Of a DNA stretch of 64,000 nucleotides, positions 8,303 to 15,651 are shown one piece after another. The notes beneath the pieces are model-generated. The model did no database searches. It worked only from the letters and a program-made list of their open reading frames with translations, and had not been told where the DNA came from. The translations under genes and the position numbers were made by a program. The DNA comes from Phocaeicola_A sp045647865 (GTDB taxonomy: Bacteria > Bacteroidota > Bacteroidia > Bacteroidales > Bacteroidaceae): assembly GCA_045647865.1 (NCBI GenBank), contig JAZRMW010000023.1, positions 62,001 to 126,000 of the forward strand. The letters are read 5' to 3'. Each line of letters begins with the position of its first letter. The stretch's first letter is position 1.

Positions 8303-8365
8303 TATCTCCCTAAAAGCGGAGCGATATCTCCCTTTAACTCCTTTTATCTCCCTAAAGAATGAAAG
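8303..8365. repeat. Three degenerate TATCTCCC repeats, 20-22 bp period
   Basis: TATCTCCCT starts at 8303, 8325 and 8345, with the first and third units reading TATCTCCCTAAA. The array ends directly before the padR start codon, so it lies in the leader. Same period class as the arrays at 991, 14216 and 33075. Confidence 0.65.
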
Positions 8366-8369
8366 ACGT

Positions 8370-8723
8370 ATGAATGTTGACAACGCAAAATCGCAGATGC
8401 GGAAAGGAATGTTGGAGTATTGCGTGATGTTGCTCTTGAGAAAAGAGCCGTCGTATGCCTCCGACATCATTGTCCGTTTGAAGGATGCCGAGCTGATAGT
8501 GGTCGAGGGAACCCTCTACCCCTTGCTCACCCGTCTGAAAAACGACGGATTGCTCAGCTACGAATGGCGCGAATCCACCCAAGGACCTCCGCGCAAGTAC
8601 TATGCCCTCACTACCGAGGGTGAACTCTTCTTGGCCGGCCTCGATTGTGCTTGGAATGAGCTGGCCACTACCGTGGGACACCTCAAGGCAGAAAGTCCTA
8701 TCCGGTTGGAAGTTAAAAATTAA
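8370..8723 (+). CDS. PadR-family transcriptional regulator
   Basis: A 117-residue winged-helix regulator of the short PadR type. QMRKGMLEYCVMLLLRK is the first helix. YASDIIVRLKDAELIVVEGTLYPLLTRLKNDGLLSYEWRES carries the recognition helix and wing with the family hallmark EGTLYPLLTRL, and GPPRKYYALTTEGE is the end of the wing. PadR proteins are mostly repressors, sometimes responding to small molecules or envelope stress. Here the next gene is a PspC-domain membrane protein, a pairing common in Bacteroidota that suggests control of an envelope-stress module. The ATG at 8370 was preferred over an upstream in-frame start at 8271, whose codons cover the leader repeats. Confidence 0.92.
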   Translation: MNVDNAKSQMRKGMLEYCVMLLLRKEPSYASDIIVRLKDAELIVVEGTLYPLLTRLKNDGLLSYEWRESTQGPPRKYYALTTEGELFLAGLDCAWNELATTVGHLKAESPIRLEVKN

Positions 8724-8738
8724 AAGTTAACGCAATGC

Positions 8739-8808
8739 TGTAAGGGTGGGGTTTGCCCATCCGTTATGTATTATAAATGATTTTGGGCGGGCAGACCCCG
8801 CCCCTACA
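8739..8808. repeat. GC-rich intercistronic dyad between padR and pspC
   Basis: Left arm 8739-8762 (TGTAAGGGTGGGGTTTGCCC...) pairs over 24 bases with 8785-8808 (...GCAGACCCCGCCCCTACA), with a few mismatches that are mostly G-U wobbles. It is far more GC-rich than its surroundings. REP-like elements of this TGTAGGGGCGGGG type are widespread in bacteria. It probably affects mRNA stability between the two genes. Confidence 0.75.
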
Positions 8809-8820
8809 AACTAAAAAACA

Positions 8821-10473
8821 ATGAAAAAGAACATAACCATCAACTTCTTTGGCACCCTATATGCCATTGATGAAGACGCATACGAGTTGCTTAACCGTTA
8901 CTTGAGCGACATAAAGAAATATTTCTCCCGTAAGGAGGGAGGCGAAGAGATTGCCGACGACATTGAACATCGTGTGGCCGAACTGATGTTGGAGTTGAAA
9001 AACGATGGCCGTGAGCCGATAGATATTGCATTGGTAAAGGAAATCATCGGGCGCATAGGTAATCCCGAGGACTGGGATGAGGCCACTGGTGAAGGCGATG
9101 AAAAAGGTGCTTCCACCTCTGCCGGACACCGTGGACGTGAATGGTTCAGTGAGCAGGTTTCGAAGAAACGTCTCTATTGTAATCCCGATGACAAATTACT
9201 TTGTGGCGTCCTTTCGGGTATCAGTTGTTATTTTGGTATCGAGCCTGTTTGGATACGTCTTGCTGTAGTGTTGTTGGCCATTGTTCCCATTCCTTTTGTT
9301 CCTATCTCTTTTTGGACCATACTGATTCTTTACATTGTCCTCGCCTTGATTATTCCCGAGGCCAAGACACCCGAAGACCGCCTGCGTATGCATGGCAAGC
9401 CCGTGACGATGGAGAATCTGAACGAAGAGATTGTCAACTGTGCCAATGCCTCGGAACGTCCAGAAGCCAAACGTAGTGGTTTTGTACAGGTGTTGATTGT
9501 GCTTATCAAGGCCATCCTCATCTTTTTCTTGGCTTCCTTTGCCTTTGGTGGTTTCGCATTGTTGTTGGTGGTTTTGTTTGGTGCTAGTTTCTTTGGTTTT
9601 GTTTTCAATAGCGGTGTGGCACGGCATGCAATTGGCATGGGTGACCATGACTTGATGATGTTAAACCATATTGCCAATAATGGGCTGACCTGGATTTCTG
9701 GCATTGCCTTTTTTGTAGGAGCATTGGTATTGGTGATTCTAATTATCCATGCCATCATGCGTGTGTTGGGTAAGGGTAAGTCTCTTGGCCGTATGTTGTG
9801 GATGTACTTGGCTATTTTCTTCGTGTCTCTGATTGTGGGCATTTCGTCGTTGGTCGGCTTTGGCATAGAAATGGAGTATAAGTCAGACCAAATAAATCAA
9901 GAATACCGCGAACAACGCGAAGAGCGTCGTAACCAGGAGGAGATAGATTGGCTCACCAATCGTGGTTGGGAGATTGTTTCTCACGAGAATACGTTTAATT
10001 ATAAGAAGAGTGGTGAATACTTCACGGGAGACCGTAACAAGGAGTATATCGACGGATTTTCCGAGCATCCCAATATGAACTACACTTTAGAGCGTACTGT
10101 CCACATCACTCCGGGTACCTATAGTCTCGAAGCTGTTGTGCGCACCAATGGTGAAGGCCCCGAGATTTATGCCTTCAACAGTAAGGGCGAGCGTCTTTCT
10201 GCCCCCTTCCCCGTCTATGCCAATAGTGGTGGTGAGATTTGGCAGGAAGCTATGGTTCGTATGGAGAACGACAGTACCCTGGCGGGTGAAGTGAAGCGCA
10301 TCGCCGAAGCCAACCGCAAGCGCGGACATGGATGGAGCCGTGTACGTATCGACAACATCGAAGTGACCGATAGCATCATTCGCTACGGTGTGACCAACCG
10401 CAACGGAGCCACCGGCTATTGGAATGGTACCTGGTTCTCCGCCACCGACTTCAAGTTAAAAAAGGCGGAATAA
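8821..10473 (+). CDS. PspC-domain envelope-stress membrane protein
   Basis: A 550-residue inner-membrane protein. Residues 1-85 form a soluble acidic/helical region (DEDAYELLNRYLSDIKKYF...DIEHRVAELMLELK...IGNPEDW). A PspC domain covers about 115-180 (KKRLYCNPDDKLLCGVLSGISCYFGIEPVWIRLAVVLL) with two membrane segments. Further transmembrane helices follow around 220-265, 280-310 and 322-348, and residues 365-550 form a periplasmic domain. PspC domains sense or signal inner-membrane damage in phage-shock systems. It is probably co-transcribed with and controlled by the preceding PadR. The C-terminal periplasmic part (GTYSLEAVVRTNGEGPEIYAF) resembles nothing I can name. Confidence 0.88.
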   Translation: MKKNITINFFGTLYAIDEDAYELLNRYLSDIKKYFSRKEGGEEIADDIEHRVAELMLELKNDGREPIDIALVKEIIGRIGNPEDWDEATGEGDEKGASTSAGHRGREWFSEQVSKKRLYCNPDDKLLCGVLSGISCYFGIEPVWIRLAVVLLAIVPIPFVPISFWTILILYIVLALIIPEAKTPEDRLRMHGKPVTMENLNEEIVNCANASERPEAKRSGFVQVLIVLIKAILIFFLASFAFGGFALLLVVLFGASFFGFVFNSGVARHAIGMGDHDLMMLNHIANNGLTWISGIAFFVGALVLVILIIHAIMRVLGKGKSLGRMLWMYLAIFFVSLIVGISSLVGFGIEMEYKSDQINQEYREQREERRNQEEIDWLTNRGWEIVSHENTFNYKKSGEYFTGDRNKEYIDGFSEHPNMNYTLERTVHITPGTYSLEAVVRTNGEGPEIYAFNSKGERLSAPFPVYANSGGEIWQEAMVRMENDSTLAGEVKRIAEANRKRGHGWSRVRIDNIEVTDSIIRYGVTNRNGATGYWNGTWFSATDFKLKKAE

Positions 10474-10480
10474 ACAAATC

Positions 10481-10540
10481 AAGAATACCATTCTTATGCG
10501 GATAAGAATGCATTCTTCACTGCTTAAGAATGGTATTCTT
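10481..10540 (+). terminator. Strong hairpin after the pspC gene
   Basis: AAGAATACCATTCTTA (10481-10496) pairs perfectly with TAAGAATGGTATTCTT (10525-10540). A smaller internal palindrome (AAGAATGCATTCTT) fills the loop. No T-run follows directly, so it may be a 3'-end stabiliser or protein-binding site as much as a terminator. Confidence 0.6.
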
Positions 10541-10629
10541 CTGTGATTTATATAGTATCAGCCCTCAACGAGCGTAGTATGGAGGGGAAAACTTTATATT
10601 TATAGTGTAAACTTCAATCTTTTATTAAT

Positions 10630-12051
10630 ATGACAAATTATTATAGTTGGTTAACCGCAGCAGTTATTGCGGTTAGCTTGGGGGGGTGCACCCTTACAGA
10701 TACTGCAACCCTTGTAGTAAAAACAGATGCAGACCGTATTGTCGGTCATCAAGGTGTGGGCTATGGTCACATTGTGGATTATAGTTTGAGTGAAAAATAT
10801 ACGGTGGGAAACGATGGATGCTATGTCTATCAGATAGACCTTAATACCCCCAGAACGATGTTGGTGCATGTTGAGGGAGGAGAGCGAGCCTTCCTTCATT
10901 TATCGCCAGGCAGTTGCGACACGGTAACGTTCGTGTCAGATAATGTACAGTTTGCAGGAAGCAATGCAGCGTACAACCGTTGTTTACAGGCGGTGGATGA
11001 ATATCAGAATTATTGCGATGCTGTGCGCCGTGGTCAGTTCAAATTACCAGAGAACCTTACGCCCAAATTGTTGGAACAAACGATTCGCCCACACGAAGAA
11101 AAGGTGCTTCAAACATTGCGTTCTGCCGATGTGGATAAAGAGTTTCATAGTGAGCAGTTGGCGCATGTGGAGTTCTCTTCACGAATGCTTTTCATTCATA
11201 TCCTTACTCATTCTGTCCAAAATGTAACGGACGAATGGAGTGCATCCTTAGAGCAACTGCTTGCCCATCCTTGGGAGCCTGAACATCTGAAAAACTACCG
11301 TATTCTGGGGCCTCATCTTGAAGACTTGTCCATAGTCAAGTTTCTGATATTGGAAGATGGCAATCCTCGCGACATTGCCAATCCCTATGACTTTATGTTT
11401 CATCGCTACGAAGAAATGTTCGAAGGTGAAGGATTGGAAACCGTGTGGGCTAACTTCCTTTATACCGACATTATGAACATGCGTATGACTGAAGCTATGC
11501 TCCCGCTGTATGATGAATTCAAGCAACGTTTTCCCGAGAGCCCTTATTTGACCTTACTCAACGAAGGTATGGAAGAATCTCGTCGTTTCCATCAAGGTAA
11601 GTTAGATGAATCGGTGTACCATATCTTGCCTTGCGACTCTGCCATGACTTCCATTGCCGATGTCGTAAAGCCTTTCCGTGGCAAGGTGGTGTATGTGGAT
11701 GTATGGGCTACGTGGTGTGGACCATGTAAAGAGATGTTCAAACATCTGCCTGTTCTTAAAGAGAAGACGAAAGATAAAGACTTCATCTTCCTTTATCTGT
11801 CTATTGACCGACCCCAGCAGGCCGACGTGTGGCGGAAGTCTATTGCTTACTACGATTTGAAAGGACATCATATCTTGGCCGGTAAGGAATTGGCGCAGGG
11901 CATATATAAGGAGTTGGGTAACGAACGTGGTGTGCTCACTATTCCTCGTTTCCTGCTCATTGGCCGTGACGGGCAGATTGTTCAATCCCATGCTGCTTCT
12001 CCCGAAGAACTTGATAAATTGTTGAAGCAGATAGAGGATATAAATAATTGA
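10630..12051 (+). CDS. TlpA-like thioredoxin-fold lipoprotein
   Basis: A 473-residue lipoprotein (signal peptide with lipobox SLGGC, Cys20). The N-terminal two-thirds are a mostly beta then helical domain of the type that precedes thioredoxin domains in many Bacteroidota TlpA-like proteins. The C-terminal 130 residues are a TlpA/AhpC-TSA-like fold with VDVWATWCGPCKEM (CGPC at 363-366) and a cis-Pro region LTIPRFLLIGRDG. It should act in the periplasm as a disulfide reductase or oxidase, perhaps in cytochrome maturation or repair. It stands between two hairpins and is probably monocistronic. No clear TAnnTTTG element was found upstream. Confidence 0.85.
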   Translation: MTNYYSWLTAAVIAVSLGGCTLTDTATLVVKTDADRIVGHQGVGYGHIVDYSLSEKYTVGNDGCYVYQIDLNTPRTMLVHVEGGERAFLHLSPGSCDTVTFVSDNVQFAGSNAAYNRCLQAVDEYQNYCDAVRRGQFKLPENLTPKLLEQTIRPHEEKVLQTLRSADVDKEFHSEQLAHVEFSSRMLFIHILTHSVQNVTDEWSASLEQLLAHPWEPEHLKNYRILGPHLEDLSIVKFLILEDGNPRDIANPYDFMFHRYEEMFEGEGLETVWANFLYTDIMNMRMTEAMLPLYDEFKQRFPESPYLTLLNEGMEESRRFHQGKLDESVYHILPCDSAMTSIADVVKPFRGKVVYVDVWATWCGPCKEMFKHLPVLKEKTKDKDFIFLYLSIDRPQQADVWRKSIAYYDLKGHHILAGKELAQGIYKELGNERGVLTIPRFLLIGRDGQIVQSHAASPEELDKLLKQIEDINN

Positions 12052-12103
12052 CTCAAAGAAGTTCCATAAAAAAGCATTAAGATTAAATAACGTATGTGCG
12101 CAA

Positions 12104-12140
12104 AAAAGCCAAGGACGTCGGGGTGACGCTCCTTGGCTTT
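12104..12140. terminator. Bidirectional terminator between convergent genes
   Basis: AAAAGCCAAGGA (12104-12115) pairs with TCCTTGGCTTTT (12130-12141), flanked by A-rich sequence on the left and TTTTGTTTT on the right. It serves the plus-strand TlpA-like gene and the minus-strand gene that ends at 12180. Confidence 0.9.
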
Positions 12141-12179
12141 TGTTTTGTGCCGTATGGTTACTTGTAACTTTGTACTTGT

Positions 12180-14048
12180 TTATTTCACCACCTTGCGAGT
12201 GAAGGTGTTGCCTTTGGTATCGGTATATTTCACGAAGTTGACACCTTTTTGCAACTTGTTCACCTGTGCACCGTCGGGGGTGTAGATGGCTGTGATGGTG
12301 GCATCGTTTATATTTTCTACTTGTTGGATGGCATCAGCATCAACGTTGACATGCATCTTGCAACAGTTTACGATGTAGCCAGTGGCATCGGTCATGAGGG
12401 CTACTACGCTGGCATTTTTCATGTGGTTGACTGTGCCGGCGGGTACATTCCAAGTATAAGTGCTGGTATATACCTCTCCACCTTTGACGTTTGCGGGCAA
12501 ACCATTGTTGTTGCCATATCCGTTGAACGAACCGTTGTAGGCGGCACGTGCTACGTGATTGAACTTCATGCGTACGGTACCGGGCAATGCACCCCATCCA
12601 CCACTATTGAGGATGGTGTCCTTCTTTCCTACAAAGGTATATTTGGTGCTTGCGTAGTAGTTCGACTGTTGGTACATGCTGCCGTCGGGAGCTGTCACGC
12701 TATCTTCCAAAAGGATAAGGGCGATGTCGTATCCCTTGGATTTGCAATCGTTGATAAAACGGCTGTTTACCTTGATTTCCAATCGGTTCTTGTTCGCATC
12801 GGTCAATGTGGCTGTACCGCTCAATTCTGCTTCAGCGATGAAACGTTGCGCCAATTGGAAGAAGTATTCTACACCGCTTCCAGGCACCAGGAAAGAGTAG
12901 TTATAGTCCTCGTCCAGTTCAGCGGGAAGACCCAAGTATTTGCGGTCAACCAACATCATGGGGAAGGCCGGGTATTGGCAGAAGTCGTTGTAGGCGGCAA
13001 TTTCCATGGCATCATCGTTGTGTACAGCGATGCTCACTACATTGTCGGGATAGTTGTTCTCCATATATTCCAATGCAATGGTTCCGCCCGGACAGTTTCC
13101 GCACCAAGTGCCTGTGCCCTCTTCGATAAGGGTACGGCGGTTACTGATAAAGTAGGTTCCACGGATAGAGTCGCGAACAGAAAGGGTGCGGTCACCATCC
13201 ACCTCTACCCAAATGTCATACATGAGAGTGGTGTTCAAGGGAACATTCGCTATTTGGTCAAGAGTCAGTGTCTTTCGCTCCCCTTTGCTTAAACCGAGAT
13301 TCTTGAATTCTTGTTCAAACAATTGGTCGTTGGCGCGGTAGCATACCTTCACAGCATCCAGGACAGGTGATTTCAAGTTCTTGACTTCCACACTCATCTG
13401 TGCCTTGCCTGTATCGGTCATCAGTGGAGTGGTCACCTCAAAACTGGCACGATCCTGTGCCTTGGTAGCGGCAGGTCCGCTCACTTGAATGTCGTCCACA
13501 CAGATAACATATTTGTCATAAGAGTCATTTACAAAAGCGATGTAAATGGTCTGTCCGGCATACTTGTCCAAACTTACCTCGTGCTCTTGAAATGTAGCTT
13601 CTTCGGCTTCGATGCTAAAGATGGGTTCCGTCTCGAAATCCTTCATTTCATATCCTTTGGTAGAAATGTAAACCTTAAGTCCATCCTTTTTTACACGTGA
13701 GGCTGACATGGATTTCCATGTCAATTTAGCCCCCGTACCATAAATCTTGATTTGAGGAGTCACCATCCAGTCGTTGGCTTTGCCGGGAGTGGTGAAGGTT
13801 GAGGCGCTTCCCATCAGTTTGTTGCTATCGCCTGCATTCATTTTGATGATGTGCCAAGTGCCACATTCCAATCCTGTACCTACCAGGTCGTCACTCAGTT
13901 GATTCCCATCGCCATCGTAATAGAGCAATTCAGCCGGTTTGCTGTCACCCTGAAAGTCTTGACTGTAGTACACCACATTCTGTGCACACACTGTCCCTTG
14001 GGCCGCCATTAGAACTATAGCAGCCAATGCAAGTAGTTGCTTTTTCAT
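12180..14048 (-). CDS. Secreted choice-of-anchor-J / Omp28-like protein with probable T9SS sorting domain
   Basis: A 622-residue secreted protein. It has a signal peptide to about residue 22 (VCAQ), then a jelly-roll 'choice-of-anchor J' domain at about 24-190 (YYSQDFQGD...NDWMVTPQI...IYIAFVNDSYDKYVICVDDIQV). Next is an Omp28-like region with a thioredoxin-type CxxC (GTWCGNCPGG, Cys316/319). The last 40 residues (ATITAIYTPDGAQVNK...VNFVKYTDTKGNTFTRKVVK) look like a type A T9SS C-terminal sorting signal. Export by the T9SS encoded at 54.6-60.9 kb is therefore likely. The redox motif suggests a surface disulfide activity, but no function is proven for the family. Confidence 0.82.
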   Translation of the reverse strand: MKKQLLALAAIVLMAAQGTVCAQNVVYYSQDFQGDSKPAELLYYDGDGNQLSDDLVGTGLECGTWHIIKMNAGDSNKLMGSASTFTTPGKANDWMVTPQIKIYGTGAKLTWKSMSASRVKKDGLKVYISTKGYEMKDFETEPIFSIEAEEATFQEHEVSLDKYAGQTIYIAFVNDSYDKYVICVDDIQVSGPAATKAQDRASFEVTTPLMTDTGKAQMSVEVKNLKSPVLDAVKVCYRANDQLFEQEFKNLGLSKGERKTLTLDQIANVPLNTTLMYDIWVEVDGDRTLSVRDSIRGTYFISNRRTLIEEGTGTWCGNCPGGTIALEYMENNYPDNVVSIAVHNDDAMEIAAYNDFCQYPAFPMMLVDRKYLGLPAELDEDYNYSFLVPGSGVEYFFQLAQRFIAEAELSGTATLTDANKNRLEIKVNSRFINDCKSKGYDIALILLEDSVTAPDGSMYQQSNYYASTKYTFVGKKDTILNSGGWGALPGTVRMKFNHVARAAYNGSFNGYGNNNGLPANVKGGEVYTSTYTWNVPAGTVNHMKNASVVALMTDATGYIVNCCKMHVNVDADAIQQVENINDATITAIYTPDGAQVNKLQKGVNFVKYTDTKGNTFTRKVVK

Positions 14049-14100
14049 TTATTTAGTCAATGATTTGATTATTACTCCTTTGTTTACTCGTTTTCGGCTG

Positions 14101-14132
14101 CAAAGGTAAATAAAAAAAAACAAACTGCCAAA
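14101..14132 (-). promoter_or_regulatory. Bacteroidota-type promoter for the choice-of-anchor-J gene
   Basis: On the minus strand, TTTG (14132-14129), 20 bp, TACCTTTG (14108-14101). It lies 53 bp upstream of the start codon at 14048. Confidence 0.8.
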
Positions 14133-14215
14133 TTGATTGTCTGATAGCCAGTTGATAAGGGTGGATGAAGTCCGAAATGCATGGAAAGAGAGGGCTTTGA
14201 ATGGATGTGAAAGAA

Positions 14216-14300
14216 ATGCGACTTGCATTTTCCAATATGCGACTTACTTTTTCTGAAATGCGACTTACATTTGGGGTAAGTGCGACTTGCATTTTTTTAA
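14216..14300. repeat. Four degenerate ATGCGACTT repeats of 21-22 bp
   Basis: ATGCGACTT (GTGCGACTT in the last unit) starts at 14216, 14237, 14258 and 14280. Each is followed by GCATTTT, ACTTTTT, ACATTTG or GCATTTT. The minus-strand translation reads as a pseudo-repeat (SRISEKVSRILENASRIS), but no gene is credible there. Confidence 0.85.
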
Positions 14301-14412
14301 TCCAAGCCGCATTTTTTTTCTTTACCTGAAATATATTTTTCTCTAATCTTCAAAAAAAACTACCTCATTCCCCTTTTTCGAAGGGGGATAATAGGGGGAT
14401 ATTTTTTCTTTC

Positions 14413-14433
14413 CTTTTCTTTTCTTTTCTTTTC
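14413..14433. repeat. TTTTC microsatellite, four units
   Basis: Four perfect pentanucleotide units, C(TTTTC)4, inside a longer all-pyrimidine tract (about 14402-14434). It lies outside any coding frame, about 220 bp upstream of the frdC promoter. Confidence 0.8.
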
Positions 14434-14654
14434 TGTACTTATGTCCTGCATTATGTTGTAGGTTTCTTATGCAACTAATTTTGTTATCTTGCATACTTTC
14501 AGTGTAATATATTGTTCCTTATTTAGACAATGATGAACTTCTTTAACTTTTGTTGATAATATGATGACGTTTGTTGTTGTTTGACTACAGATTCCTCCCG
14601 TGAGCGCACATTGCCTGCGAAAACAATGTAAATACAGAAAAATTTCGTTATTTG

Positions 14655-14686
14655 TTTGTTCTTTCACTTAATTTGATTTAAATTTG
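14655..14686 (+). promoter_or_regulatory. Bacteroidota-type promoter of the frd operon
   Basis: TTTG (14655-14658), 20-bp spacer, TAAATTTG (14679-14686). Transcription would start near 14693, giving a leader of about 90 nt to the ATG at 14783 and excluding an in-frame start at 14684. Confidence 0.75.
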
Positions 14687-14782
14687 CAGCCTATTCTATG
14701 CCCTTGTTGTGTCATGTGGCGAAAAGATGTGGAAATAACTAACAAATTTATTAATAATTTCAAAAACCAAAAACAAAAAACT

Positions 14783-15487
14783 ATGTGGTTAAGTAATTCA
14801 ACTGTAGGAAGGAAAGTGGTGATGTCCGTTACCGGTGTTGCCCTTATCCTGTTTCTGACGTTTCACATGGCGATGAACCTGGTGGCATTGATTTCTGCCG
14901 AGGGCTACAACATGATTTGTGAGTTCTTGGGTGCCAACTGGTATGCGCTGGTGGCAACTGCCGGCTTGGCAGCCTTGTTTGTGATTCACATCATCTACGC
15001 CTTCTGGCTGACGATGCAGAACCTCAAGGCTCGTGGTAGCGAGCGCTATGCTGTGAAAGGTAAAACAAAAGTGGAGTGGGCATCACAGAATATGCTCGCT
15101 TTGGGTATTGTCGTAATCGTGGGCCTCGGTCTGCACTTGGCACACTTCTGGGCTAAGATGCAGTTGCCCGAAATCATGCACATGAGCGGTGCTCACCTCG
15201 ATGCTGCTACTATGGCTAACGTAACCAACGGTGTATATCACATCCAGGCTACATTCAGCTGTGTTTGCAATGTGGTATTGTACCTCGTGTGGTTGGGTGC
15301 TCTTTGGTTCCACTTGACTCACGGTTTCTGGAGTGCTATGCAGACTTTGGGATGGAACAACCAAGTGTGGTTGAATCGTTGGATTTGCATCTCTAAGATT
15401 TACACTACCATCATTGTATTGGGCTTTGCTGCCGTAGTGATTGCTTTCTACGTACAGAGTCTGATGGGTTGCGGCGCTTGCTGCTAA
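14783..15487 (+). CDS. frdC: Succinate dehydrogenase/fumarate reductase cytochrome b subunit
   Basis: A 234-residue di-heme membrane anchor of quinol:fumarate reductase, of the Wolinella/Bacteroides type (single large subunit, five transmembrane helices). STVGRKVVMSVTGVALILFLTFHMAMNL is the first helix with a heme-ligand His in TFHMAMN. Further His-bearing helices are FVIHIIYAFWL, GLGLHLAHFWA and GALWFHLTHGFWSAM. It carries electrons from menaquinol to the FrdB iron-sulfur centres, the terminal step of anaerobic fumarate respiration in gut Bacteroidales. The start at 14783 is set by the upstream promoter. First gene of frdCAB. Confidence 0.95.
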   Translation: MWLSNSTVGRKVVMSVTGVALILFLTFHMAMNLVALISAEGYNMICEFLGANWYALVATAGLAALFVIHIIYAFWLTMQNLKARGSERYAVKGKTKVEWASQNMLALGIVVIVGLGLHLAHFWAKMQLPEIMHMSGAHLDAATMANVTNGVYHIQATFSCVCNVVLYLVWLGALWFHLTHGFWSAMQTLGWNNQVWLNRWICISKIYTTIIVLGFAAVVIAFYVQSLMGCGACC

Positions 15488-15503
15488 AGAGTGATGAGTG
15501 ACA

Positions 15504-15635
15504 AGCTACGAGCTACGAGTCTCTGCTACTACGAGTGACGAGCTGTCCCAACTTATTAAAACAAAAAAATAATTGCTACGTTGCGTGAGCATCCTTGGGA
15601 AACTGATTCCAATTTGTAGCTTGTAGCTCGTAGCT
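15504..15635. repeat. Intercistronic dyad frdC-frdA, GTAGCT-word family
   Basis: AGCTACGAGCTAC (15504-15516) pairs with GTAGCTCGTAGCT (15623-15635). Both arms are internal duplications of the word AGCTACG. The 164-bp gap is unusually long for genes of one complex. A fragmentary relative is at about 33285-33320. Confidence 0.75.
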
Positions 15636-15651
15636 AATAACTAAAAAAACT

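Larger units (their letters stand above)
14133..14654. other. Gene-free divergent region with repeats and a small hairpin
   Basis: No credible gene. It holds the phased ATGCGACTT repeats (14216-14300), a small hairpin CCCCTT-TTTCG-AAGGGG (14370-14386) and a pyrimidine microsatellite (14413-14433). It separates the minus-strand secreted protein from frdC. Confidence 0.7.

Noticed and set aside
7931..8369. A known riboswitch upstream of padR
   Set aside because: Stems are possible but no conserved riboswitch core was recognised.
12249..13292. A 347-codon plus-strand frame opposite the choice-of-anchor-J protein
   Set aside because: Shadow frame; the minus-strand gene has a clear signal peptide and sorting tail.
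14053..14292. A 79-codon minus-strand frame with SRISEKVSRILENASRIS repeats
   Set aside because: The periodicity is the translation of the 21-bp DNA repeat; it also covers the promoter of the minus-strand gene.
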